From Cinclus cinclus (lineage: Eukaryota > Chordata > Aves > Passeriformes > Cinclidae): a stretch of 64,000 nucleotides of DNA. Within the stretch, counting starts at the first letter, position 1; every line of letters starts with the position of its first letter. Where the stretch lies: assembly GCF_963662255.1 (NCBI RefSeq), contig NC_085046.1:134521392-134585391 (forward strand), in the 5' to 3' direction. Shown here piece after piece: positions 14,484-26,500 of this stretch. The position numbers and the translations under genes are program-made. The notes under the pieces are model-generated. The model was not told where the DNA came from. It worked only from the letters and a program-made list of their open reading frames with translations, and searched no databases.

Positions 14484-15140
14484 TGTCTTGGCTTTGCAAG
14501 GCAATATTTTGGTAACTGGGGGGCCTTTTGACAATGGAGGGGACTACAAGAGTCGCTTCTGTGGGAGGTGTTGGAAGCTTCCCCCATATCTGGCAGAGCT
14601 GCTGCTGGCTGAGCCCGTGGGTGTGGGTGGCAGCACCTCTGGGGCAACATATTTAATGAGGGAAAGAAAGAGTAACTGAAAGAGAGGAGTGCAAGAAGCC
14701 TGCAGATGTGATTCAGGGTAGAAGAAGGTGGAGGAGGGACTCCAGGCACCAGAGCAGAGGTTCCCCTGCAGCCTGTGGTGCAGACCATGGTGAGGCAGCT
14801 GTGCCCCTGCAGCCCTTGGAGGTGCACACTAGAGCAGAGATCCACCTGTGGTCCATGGAGGACCCCGTGCTGGAGCAAGTGGATGCCTGGAGGAGACTGT
14901 GACCCTGTGAGAAGCTCATGTTGGAGCAGATTTGCTGGCAGGATTTGTGACCCCATGGGTGACACATGCTGGAACAGCCTGTTCCTGAAGGGAACCCCAG
15001 GGGAGCAACCCATGCTGGAGCAGTTTGTGAAGAACTGCAGACTGTGAGAAGTATTCATGTTGAAGAGGCTTGTGGTGGACCATTTCCTGTTAGAGGAACT
15101 TCCTGCAGGAGCGGGGGAAGAGAGTGAGGAGTCCTGTGCC
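14484..15140 (+). mobile_element. Avian endogenous-retrovirus LTR (B), plus strand, at least the 5' two thirds
   Basis: It starts TGTCTTGGCTTTGCAAGGC at 14484 and has a TATA-like ACATATTTAATG near 14646. Next come diverged internal repeats, each carrying TGCTGGAGCA or a close variant, at 14868, 14919, 14967, 15013 and 15058, a spacing of 45-51 bases. This pattern is diagnostic, to my memory, of an abundant neoavian LTR. The match fades after about 15140, so the true end may lie up to about 15330 or the copy may be truncated. No internal retroviral genes adjoin it. A long open frame on the opposite strand (14252-15403) is a by-product of this repetitive GC-rich sequence. Confidence 0.75.
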
Positions 15141-18100
15141 AAGATCAATGGTCTCTTCATGTTCCTTGTCTCTGTGACCAAGATTGGTCCTGGGGTGCTC
15201 ACCATGGCTTTGGGACAAGGACTTTTGGAGCAGTACATTTGCTGAGAGGGACTAGCACACAAACTGCTTGCTAGAGGTTTCCCAGTGTCAGCCTTCCTAT
15301 TCACCACAAGCTCATCATAATTTGGACCAAACTTTTGTGGAGATGTGACAAGGGAAAAGCGCCCAAGCCCTTTGCTTCTTTCATCACTACAGATTCCCAG
15401 CAAAAGTAAAGGGTCACAGAAATTCAGATGTGTGAAGGTTGCCGGCTCTGCTCCAGCTCCGAGCAGCTTTCAAAGTCACACCCCAGCAGCACTGTGCGCA
15501 GTTACGCATCCACACAGAGTTCATCTTTATTTTGAATCTTTTTGGTGGCTTCTATAGATTTTAACTACTCTTTGTCTGGTGTTCAAACAATGGTTTAAAA
15601 AGAATTCCTGCAGTTCTTGCTATAACTTCAACCATAATAAAATCTTGATGTAAAGAAAAATGGCTGTTTCTTTTGTCTATGGGCTCAGAAAACTGAATGA
15701 CACTTCTGGAAAGAGACAATGCCTTGTTTCAAACAGACTGATTCATTGTGAATGAGGAGAGCTTCCCAGCTCTGCAGGGCCAAGTAGGGTGTCCTTGATC
15801 TCCATCACCATCAGAACTGACAGGGGAATTCTGACAGATAGCTGCTGCATTTTTAAAATAAGAGATGTGGTGCCTAAAACTATTTTATCTCTGTTCACAT
15901 CCACTTCTGTCTCAACCTTGAATATGCTGCCTCAAAGCACCTGAATTTTTCAGTTCTGCTGTTGTGAAAATGCCTTGTGAAGCAAGATTAAAGCTTCTGG
16001 AACCTGCTGTCTACAGCCTCTACAAATTGCAGAGGATGCAGGTTTCAATGTATTACAGGTACTTAGAAAATCCACAGAGCCTCCATGGGCCTTAGCTGTA
16101 TGTATTTCACTATTTAATATAATTTCAGCTGTGATAAAATGATCTGGCCACTAATGCTGTGTTGTCAAGGAGATTATTTGACCTGTGTCAGATGAGTGTT
16201 CACTGTGAGGAAAGAAAAAAGCTCAGCATAAACAATTCATTTTAAAAGAGCATCCATGAATAATCATTGACACTGTACAAAACGCAGTACACATTAATTC
16301 CTTCTTTCTATCTTCATGAAAATCAATTATCTTACTTGGAGTTTTACAGTGCCCAAACTGGATGGGGTTTGACCTAGAGAAGATATCTGAGAAAGTGTTC
16401 TAGGCTTTTTATGGCTGTCAGGGAGCAAAAGATGGGAAACAAATTGTGACTGCAATAACAACATAAGAGAATTTATGAGAATGATGTGTTATAAGAACAG
16501 TCCAGTTAGAAAGAAAATATTTCTCATGCCTAAGAATAACAGGATAGAAAGTCCTTCTTTGTCTTTTTTGCGCAGTTGGGATCTGATTTGATGTCTTCTT
16601 GAGTCAATGATGAAAGCTCCCTCATTTTGGGTCCAGTCTGTGTAGAAACAGAATCCTGACCAAAAAGAGTAACAAAGAAGAGCCATCCAAGAAAACAATT
16701 CTTTTAAATTTGTAAAAAGAACAGGCTGTACATGCTCTCAGCATAACGTATCCATTTTGAGGCTTTATAGAAAATTATGAAAAGGACAGGTAAAGTGAGA
16801 CTGGAAGTATCTCAGCTCTGCCCAACAATAGCCACTGTTTTGACATGGTCAGCCACCCTATGCTTCTCCTGATCTACAAGGAAATGCAAAACCACTTTGA
16901 GACACTGATTTTCCTACGGAAATTGTGAAAATTGCAAACAGATTGCAAACAGTGGTTGCAGGCAGGTGAAAACAAGGCTTAGAGAAACAAGCCACAACAT
17001 CTGAAGCAAAGCTAGGCCTTCATTTTCAAAGCAAGAATTTTCCCAGGCATGATATAAAATTTATTGAAATAATTAGCAACCAGCTCTACAACCAACTGAT
17101 ATCGTCCAACTTTACAAAGTCACTATTTTGTTACTTTACCAAGACTTAACATCTCCAACTGAATTGGACTTTATGGGCTGTGGCTGCATGTGCCCTTCTC
17201 ATGTAATGAAGCTGTGACAGGACATGCAATTCAAAATGCATTTCCCTAGTTACCCAGTTACAATTAAAATTGCCATCCCATAAAAGATCATGACTTAAAA
17301 CTGTGGTGTCAGAACTGGAATGGTCAATAAGAAATACTCCTGTACATCCTGCCGTGTTGGGAGTACTTGCTGAGATAAACTGTCATATTTTTTATGCACT
17401 TTCCATCCACACAGCCATCCCACTGTTCAAGCTTCAGGGTGAATCACTGAATTAGTTTTTCACCTAGTTGTCAGAAAGGCAGTAAAAAAGAGCCTTTTTT
17501 TAAAAAAATAGGGCTATATTTTAAAGTGTTGGCATTCTAGGGTATAATTCCCAATGCTTTTTTTTTTTTTTTAACTGAAAGTCCTTTGCATAGGATTTGG
17601 GCTAACTGTAATTGCCCAAGTAAAATGTGAGCAGTAAATGGATGTAAAATGAGATCAATTTGATCTGATTTAGTCTGTGTTATATTTTGCTTTTATGAAG
17701 CTTGGACACCTATTTGTAATGATAAGACATCAAACAATAGTGAATCCCAAATGAAACCCAGTATATGCTGACAGAGACATGGAGACATGAAGAAACACTT
17801 TGTTCAGTGTGTGTTATGAATGCCCATTTTTCTTTTCTGAATTCATCATGTTTCCAGACATCTTCTGATGCATATGTAGCAGACAAATAGCTTATTTGCT
17901 TTGAAACAGTTCTTAAGTATCTGTTGCTAGGGTAAAGGTACCTTTTTCAGATATATTTGTAAGGATGGAAGCTTTCTCCCTCCTTGGTTTTTCAAAACCA
18001 GTTTTAAAATGAGAGTCTTGTCGTCAGCACACAAAGGGATGTGCACAGCATTGAATTAAAAATCACAAGCCTTAGAATGTTGTTAGGTCTGATGTGGTAT

Positions 18101-19357
18101 ATCTTCATTGCAACATGCAGCCTAGTACTGACCCAGCCAAATGTATATATTCAACCATCCTAATTTTTAAACTTAATTTTAAATATTTAGGGCCTCAGGA
18201 CCTTAGGTGTTGAATTAATACTGCTTTTACATTCATTCTCTGTTTTACCTTGTCGGGATCCATGTGCTTTGGTGCTGTTCCCTCCAAAGAGCTGTGTGAG
18301 CCCTACCCTGGACACCACTTTAACAAATGGTGTTTATGCCACCTCTCCTCAAACTCAAGTGCAATGCTAGTTCTTGTGCAGCCATTTCAAGGTTTCCTAC
18401 CACCTTTATGAGCAGATTCCATCAAAAAGTATTACAGTGAACTGAAGGACTATATATTTTTCCATAATAACCTTTGCAACAGTGTAAAATGCAAAAGAAG
18501 ACCAACAACTCCTATGATTGCAAATGGCCATGGCAACTAACCAGCTGGTTGAAGAACTGTATATGTGGCAACTTGAAAAAAAAATACTATTTTAGTCCAA
18601 GCTAAAGAAAAAAGGGCTCGTGTCTTTGTGGTGTCCAGTTTTGTGAGTGTGAAGTGATGATAAGTTTCACACGAGCTGTTTGAAATTGGCTAAAAGAGCT
18701 TTGTTTCTTGGGGTGTTAAATGAAGACATAAATATAAACAACTCACATTCCACGTCAACATTCTTGTGCTGCCTCATATCAGGGCTAGCTGCACAAGCAA
18801 TGACTGTTGGGGCCAAGAGTCACAAATTCTCACCTTTTCTTAGCAATGCTTATTCTGAGACATATTTTGTCCATGTTTACTTTAAGTTCTGGGCTTCTGA
18901 ACTGCTTGCTTATATGAACTATATTTCACATTTTGTGGTTTGTGTTAGGTAAGGGTAGTTTTTTCTTGTTGAATGTAATTTTCCATGGTCTTTGCATCTT
19001 CTGTCTGTGTGTTAACAGGGATGTCACTTAACTGACTTACTAAAGTAAAAAATTACCAAGCCTTGTGACCAAGCTGTGACTTAACTGTTCTTTGGCAATT
19101 ACATGAAAAATAACAAGAGACTGACAAAACCTCAGAAGTTTATCCATCCAGATTTATAAAAAAACCTTACCACTCTGCTTGTGGTGCTCCGCTATGTCAG
19201 ACTTCCCACTATACATGTAATGGAGTCAGGTTCTTCCCTGCTCCAACTTGCTCTGCAGCCAAACACAGGCTCTGGCACAGCATCCCAGTCCCTGGGTGCC
19301 AGGGATACACAAGAGCCTTTTACAGCATCTCCCTTTAGAGCCATGGAACCAGACAGG
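15141..19357. other. Gene-free stretch, possible LTR remainder at its left edge
   Basis: 15141-15330 may be the diverged 3' part of LTR B. The remainder is AT-rich, with a T run near 17559-17573 and a small tandem ATTGCAAACAG pair near 16930-16955. No coding signal seen. Confidence 0.55.
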
Positions 19358-19480
19358 TGGGAAGCCACCACTGGAAATCAATTAGTCCTACCTCCTGAGC
19401 AAAGCATTCACAGGTGTATCAGGCTGCTCAGGGCCTTGCCTAGGCAAGTTCTGAAATCCTCCAGAGTCTCCAAATCACTC
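19358..19480 (-). mobile_element. Old CR1 LINE 3' fragment, minus strand
   Basis: Short diverged stretch with the CR1 3' UTR signature in reverse complement: CCTCCTGAGCAAAGCA, then AGGCTGCTCAGGGCCTTGCC and CTGAAATCCTCCAGAGTCTCC. The terminal ATTCTATGA-type tail is lost. Edges approximate. Confidence 0.75.
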
Positions 19481-19923
19481 ATCCAAGCAGTTTTCCATGA
19501 ACCTGAAGGGCAGTGTTACAGTGGCTAAACAGCTCAATCTCACCCAGTACCACTGACTTGCTATTGATTTTGAGGAGCTCAACTTCCATCCTCTCATTTT
19601 AGGTGGAATGCTGAGGACTGACCTCCATATGACTGTGGACTCTGTTTCTTGAGGCTGATCAGGCTTCCAGATCTTTCTCCATCATCCTTTGTGAAGGGGT
19701 GGGTCTGCAAGTATGGATGGGGTGAGTAGGGGGAAGGAAATTGTCCCCAGCCCCTGGGAGACCCATGGAAGGTCCTGCTGGCTTTGTGCAGGAAATCAGC
19801 AAGAAGGTGTTGTGTCCTTCAGTTCACTCACAGCTTGGTCTCGTTCCAGTGCTGCTGTCAAGACCCAGTCCCAGCCCAAGTTAGCCTTTTGTCCTTTTCT
19901 TGGTTTTTGCTTGTTTTAATTTT

Positions 19924-19947
19924 GGGGGGTTGGGGAGGGGGGGGGGG
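19924..19947 (+). repeat. G-run (G6-TT-G4-A-G11)
   Basis: Three G blocks separated by one or two bases, the last eleven G long, so four G-tracts can be drawn. This is a clear G-quadruplex-type motif on the + strand. Confidence 0.9.
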
Positions 19948-20320
19948 TGCTTTTATGTGTGTGTGGCATGGGTGGTGGTAGTGGGTATTTTTTGTTTTTT
20001 CTTTTCCTAGTCTATTTTTTGAGTTATGTGACTTTCTTAACCCTCCTATGTCTCTTTAAAAATAGCCTTCAGCTGTATTTCCTTCCATGCTGCTTATCCC
20101 CCACAGCTTTTCCTCTCAGATTTCCTTAGCCTCCCTTTCCTTATTTAGCATCCACTTCTGGTGCTGGTCCAAAGCTTCTTCAGAAGGCAGTGAGGATCCC
20201 CCTAAACAGCCAGGCTGTTCTTGAAATTGCCTTAGTTTAGTAGCTGATGTCAGACTGAGGTGTCCATGGGGAACCAGGCGAGGGCTGGGCACTTCTGGGC
20301 TGCACCCGTGGGACAGCTGT

Positions 20321-20544
20321 GCACTGTGTCCCTCACTGTGTCCTTCACTCTGTTCCCATCGTGTCCCCCACGCTGTGTCCCCACTGTGTCCTTCACTCTG
20401 TTCCCACTGTGTCCCATTGTGTCCCTCACTGTGTCCCCCACTGTCCCTCACTGTCTTTCACTCTGTTCCCACTGTGTTCCACACTGTGTCCCTCATTTTG
20501 TCCTGCACCATGTCCCCATTGTGTCCCCACTCTGTCCCACACTG
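20321..20544. repeat. GTGTCC-type minisatellite
   Basis: About 224 bases built from diverged units of roughly ten bases, mainly CACTGTGTCC and variants. A longer recurring block TCCTTCACTCTGTTCCC or close to it appears near 20341, 20388 and 20452. The array is strongly strand-asymmetric (C/T-rich on +). It leaves several frames open on both strands, which explains the overlapping ORFs here with EGHS-type repeats; these are not genes. Confidence 0.9.
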
Positions 20545-23500
20545 CCAGCCTGCAGCCCGGAGCAGGCAGGCATGAGCAGGGTGTGGAGCAAAGCACTCCT
20601 CTTGCAGTCCTTTCCCATCTGTAAAACATTTCCAGATTTCCTCAAGGGCCAGCGAGAGGAAAAGCAGGAGAAGATGGAGTGCTGGATTATACAAAAGCAC
20701 AAGAGAACAGGAGTCTCTGGCATGATGGGGAGATCAGGATCCTTCCAGCCCTGCTCCAAGGGCTTCTGCTGGGCTTCACACAGGGCTCTACAGTAAAAGC
20801 CTGTGCTGGTGCTCTGCCAGCAATTTAGATGATCAGCCAGGCACAAGATTAACATTTCTTTCAGACTATTACATCCATTAGCACTGCTACTTGTGTTCTC
20901 ACTGTTTTTTGAGTCCTTCTTCCTTGTTTTATTCCATTTCCACCTTTCTCTCTGCCCCCGGGAACAGCATTAACCCTTTTAGACGCCACACATGAAGCAA
21001 CAATCTGCAGTGTGAAGCATTCCTCCTGTGATATGTCATACCTTCTGAACCTGTTCTTGATGGTTGCTTTTTCTCAGTAAAGCCATTCATGCTCCCAAGA
21101 TACTGGCAAATAGTAGGAACTGCTGTTTACATGCTCTCATGACCTCATTCATCAAATGTGCACAGTGTGCAAGTACAAAACAGCATCAGGGAGAGAATCT
21201 ATGCTTCCCTGTTACCGCCCTGTTTGTATTTAGGGAGAGTTGGTTTTTGTCTGTAGTTCTAACATAAATTTTTGTAACAGCTGGTAACAGCTCATTACTA
21301 ACATACAACAGCTGAGACTGGTAGTTCACCTTGAAGATAAAACCAAAAGATAACAGGAAACAAATGAGGAACAGCTCCACTGAACTCTTAAATCTCCATA
21401 CATTATAAAATTACTGGAATGGCTGCTAGGGGTTGCAGTGATGCTCATTCGTTTCAGTGACTGAGCTCTGGATTAACCTTTCTTTACTCTCTGTCCCATT
21501 TGAAATGTTTTGCTGGGTTTAAGCTACGCCTGAGGCACCAACACCCCAGTATGCAACAGATCACTTTGGAAACAAAAGGTAGAGAGCACTATAGTCAGCT
21601 AAACCTCCACAGGGTGTGACACCAGGCTGAAGTCAGCTCAGGCTTTTTTGCCCACTGTTTTCACTGTCTTCAGCTTTGCAGCTGAATAGGTGAGACCCCC
21701 ATGCACCTGTTACAGCTTTGACCGTGTCACATCGGGGGGTTGATGGGGTGGATGTGGGTGAAACCATGACAGACTTCTCCCTTCCTGCTCCTGCCTGCTG
21801 AGCTGAGAGCAGCTGGAGGAGAGGGACAGGACAGGTCTCCCTCCAGCTGTGAACGTGTATCTGACAGTGCAGCCTCTGATCCTCCCTGCTAAGGTGATTG
21901 TGAAAAATGTTCACAAAATGTAATAGGCTTGTAGAGATAAGGGCAAGGGGAAAAACCTCATGGAATTATGTGTTGCACTAAACACAGTTATAAAGGGGTT
22001 TACGGAGAAAGAAGGATGGGGGGGAACAGAGGGAAGGAGCTGTGTGTGCTAGGAAATTGTCTTTCAAACTATGCTATCCATTAACAAAAACATATTTTTA
22101 CAGTCTGATAAATTAATGTATCAACACTTAATTATTAATTAATAACATATAAATAGATCTAATACATCCATAAACAATGGTCTTGCATTCTCCTAATGAA
22201 GATATTTACTTTGCATAAAGGATATTATTATAGCAGTGGTGTAATACAATGAATGAAAGCTATTTTCATATGTTAGCTACATGTTCACCACTCATTCCCA
22301 ATACAATTGCAGCAGAAATGAATGAAGTCCAAAAGGACCAAACTTGCCACTTTTTCCACTGCTGAATTCTAAGCAATAAAAGATTAAAAGAGAACAAAAT
22401 CAAATCTCCAGGAAGGAAACAGCATTTCTTGGGCTTTGTCCCAGAGAATTACTGCTTGAGTAGGTTTGATTCAGACCTATTTGCTCATCTCTAATTAATA
22501 ACTTCAGTCATATTTTCCTCTGATCATCTGATATCATTCGGGTGGTTTTAATCAGCTGCTTCACATGGATAAGTCACTGCATTGCCCTTAAGATTGCACA
22601 TCTCATTATATTTATCAAACCTACACTTAAAAAATCAAGGGAGCAATTGTCACAGCAGCAAGAAAAAGTAGCTGAAGTGCAGAAATGCATCTTTTGGGTA
22701 AATTCTCTGGTGTCTAACAAGGTACAAATTCTGGTCCAAGTATATATTTTATGATTTGTGTAATGTTTTTTCCCTGCATTTGTTTTCTGTTCCCCTTACT
22801 CCAAACTTACTCCATTCCAGATGTATCTGTAATCTTTTGTCCTTTATGTACTTACTTGTAATATTTGCCAGCCTTTATGTATTTGAGAGTGATAACTGTC
22901 TGTCAAATGTATCAGAAGTTCATTAAAGCCTCTGAGAATGACTGAGGTTTAACAAAGGAACAGAAGAGTCACAAGCCTCGCTCCTTTCTCATACCAGGAC
23001 GAAAATCAGCAGGTTAAGTTCTAATTTGGAACAGGCTCAAGAGAAGGCATTCCTGCATCTTTTGCAATGGACTCATCCTAATTTTAACAACCACTTTCTG
23101 GCTCTACTCTAGTGCATTTCCAATTCTGTTTGTTCTACTTTTAAATATAAATGAGTAAGTGATTTTGTGATTCACTGTTTGCATTAAAGAGCAATCATGC
23201 CCAGAAAGATTAATTGAAGTAAAATAAAAACAGCTGTTTTCAAAACTTTTATGAAGCTCAGAAGTTATGACCAAATAGATTTACATTTTCAGCTGTGGAA
23301 CATGATTCTTTTCTGAATTACTAAAAATTATTCAACATTTTGAAATGACAATATGCAACTGCTGATTTTTCTTTTTCTTCCCAACAAAAGTACTTTACTA
23401 GAATTTAAAAAAATATGGATGTCGTTTCAGTCATCCTGGTTGTATTTGTTTCTGCACAAAACATTCTTAGAGATCACTTTACTCAGCTGTAGCAGTAGTT

Positions 23501-26500
23501 CTGTGCCCTTCCAGCAATGCTCACATCTGCCGATAGAAGTGGTGTGTGCAAGACATCAGGGTATAAAACAATTTTTCACTGCCTTTGCATAGTGGGTCAC
23601 ACAACATGAGGCCAAGGATGTACAAGAGCATATTGTATTTTTATGTTTTTACTAACAGCTTTCAGTCTGCTCCATGTTGTATTCAAACAACCAGCCACCC
23701 CAACCAACCATCTCAGACTGACAGAAACATTTCCTAAGGCTTTTTGCCATGTTCCAGCAAAGACACTGCTGGCATCACAACTCCCAACCTCCACTTGGGG
23801 GTCTCACATCTTCTATCATGGTTACAGGGATCAACAGTGAATAGCGGAGCACACCTGGTTAGTCAAACGCCAGATGCTTGCAAACATTTTGGTATCATTC
23901 AGTTTTCATTGCTGGTTAGGAAGAAATTACCAACCTGTACATCAGTTAGGGATCTGGACCCAGAAGGCTCACACTGATCTGATGTTCTCCCTCCATACCT
24001 GGGGAGCTGTTGGACTGTGCTTGGTCTGGAATCATCCTGCTAATGCATGAGTTAGGAGTTGCTGTCCCTGACATTATCTTTCTATTACTTTTTTCCTAAG
24101 ATTTTGTTGAGTTATTAATTCATAAAAAAAAAAGTGCTTAGCTGCCAATAGGTTTGCAATACCAAGTAAGTCAATCTCCTTGCCAGCTCCCAGATTATCA
24201 TGCTGAACCCACTGAGAATCTCATTACAGATATGACAAATTGTCGATGATCAAGGTACTCAGGTAAGACGAGTAATTTTTACAGCTAGGAAGAATTTGCA
24301 TTAAACATTATCAAAAATATAGTATCCCAATGAGTGAATTAATATCCTTGTGTTGTATTTCTTCTGGGCATAAAAAGTTGGTATTGGGCTGAGTTATGAC
24401 AACTCTTTCTACTAAAAATTTAAATTAATATCCTGAAATTCTGTCTGATCATGCATTACTTTATCCCCTAGAATAATAGACAAGCAACTATATTCTTTAT
24501 GAAATATCTCTACTCAGGGTCATGGTAGAATTAGTATTTATTTTCCTGTCTTGAGACTCTCTAGAGACACAAACAGATGACAGAAAGTTGGTTTTACATA
24601 GGAACTAGGAAGTTCTGTCCTTGAAGTAAAACTATGGGATTTGTGAGATCTAAAACTCATAACCACCAAAGACAAGAGCTCTGTTTTGATCTTTTAGGCA
24701 GTTACATTTTTCATTTGTTTCAAATATTGGATCTCTTGTATAGGCAATTGGTGTTAATGCCTACAGCATAGAATCTGAACCTTAAAGAATGAGATTCCAG
24801 CATAATTTTAAAATAATTTTATTTTTATTATGAATTTGGAATTATAGTCTAAATTTTTTCCATAAATCACAGAAGACTTTCCATGGTGGTTTTTTTTTTT
24901 TTTTTAAAGAGGGGCAACAGTTTTAACCCAAAGTACATATATTAAATAAATCTTTATTAATAGTTAATAGTTATTAATAGTTATGTTTAAAGGATTAAAA
25001 GATATTATATAAGCTAGAAGAATGCCCAGCTTCTGCTGATACATTTTGGATGAAAGTTGGGTTTCACACCAGCTTCACATCAACCTTATTCATACTGATG
25101 ATTGCATGGCTTGGGGTCAGATGAGCAGCTTCTACAGAACTGGGTACTCACTTGCTCCTGCCAAAGTGAACCACTCTGTGGTTTTCCCTATTGAACTACA
25201 CCTCCTCTTTCTTCAGACCATCCTTCAGTGATAATTACAGCTTAGCTGACAGTCCCTTAAGAAGTGAAGGGAATGCAAATAATTAAGCAATAAAAAAATC
25301 ATAAACACAGCCTTCCTTGCCCATTTTTAAGTTTTGTTTTGGGTGATCATTTTTACTTATTCAGGCAAATTTCCTGCTCTTTCATAATGCTTTTTTACAC
25401 TTTATCCCTACCCAAGCTGATAGAAATTAGAGAAAAAAAAGAGCAGCCCTCTTGAAGTTCTTCCAGCCTCCTTTGCCACATGATCCCAGATCTGTCTCAA
25501 CAAACCATAGTATCCAGTGACTTTGCTAACAGGCAAGAGATAAACCAAATTTCCCATGTGAGCCAGCTGATTGCTTAAATCCATTTTTCATACTTTGTGT
25601 AACAACTGTGTTTTCAGAACAAGTAAGTTAAAGATTCCTTAGCACTTGCCTTGAGCCAATACCAGTCTAAGATGAAGACTAAAAGAAAAGAAATATGATA
25701 CAGAACCCCTCACCTTTGAAACACAATTTAGACTCTCATGAAGATTAAAAGCCCTTAAATCAAATAGCACTTTTTGTTAGACATGGTTATGATCCCCACC
25801 TCATCATAAGTCCTAAACCTCTTAGGCATGTCTGGAAAACCCACCTGGGTTTGCAGCAGTAGTTCAGTGTTCTCCATTGACAGACAACAAAAAATAAGTT
25901 AGAAAGAAGGATCGCTGCCTTGGGTAATGAGATTTATCTCACAGAAGATATGTTTGGTTCCCTCACAATCTTTACTTACAAAAGGCTATTCCAGGTGCAG
26001 GTTTCTCCCACAAACCAAACACTTATCCACAGTTTCACTACATCAGCACAGAAACACACAGCTATGAGGCACAGCAGGGGTAGCACAATAAATTTTGGTT
26101 GACCACAGTTACTACAGTATTTAACCATGTCAAGTGTAAATCTCCCAAACACATTTGGAGCTGATGATGCCAGTAGCTAGTTACAAACTTGAAAAGCCAG
26201 CCTCTGGATGGCATTAAAGCAATTACTAGTAATAGCTTCTGTTCTCAAAAAATGCAGCCTTGGAAATATTTGTTCAGCAGTAAGTGCTCTGTGCTCCATC
26301 AGAGGTGGACACAGAGTAAATAACCCAACTTAGCTGTGATTTTTTAATGAACCCTGAGTACAGGAGGTAATAGACTATGAAATTGCCCTTTTTTTTGGAA
26401 TTGTTTATCAAAACATAAAAGGGCCACTGGGGAAGTGATCTGAGTTAGAAAAACAGAATTAAAAATAATTTATAATTAGTGGAGTAAGCTGTTTCTAATG

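Noticed and set aside
14252..15403. 383-codon open frame on the minus strand, the longest in the window
   Set aside because: It runs antisense through LTR B and on through LTR A, is rich in Ser, Pro, Leu, Cys and His, and shows the repeated LTR modules as repeated peptide (for example LLQHELLTGSQ and LLQHGVLHGPQ). No domain or splice context; a compositional artefact of a repeat.
20116..20796. Overlapping ORFs of 60-180 codons on both strands
   Set aside because: All are driven by the stop-poor minisatellite; the peptides are simple repeats.
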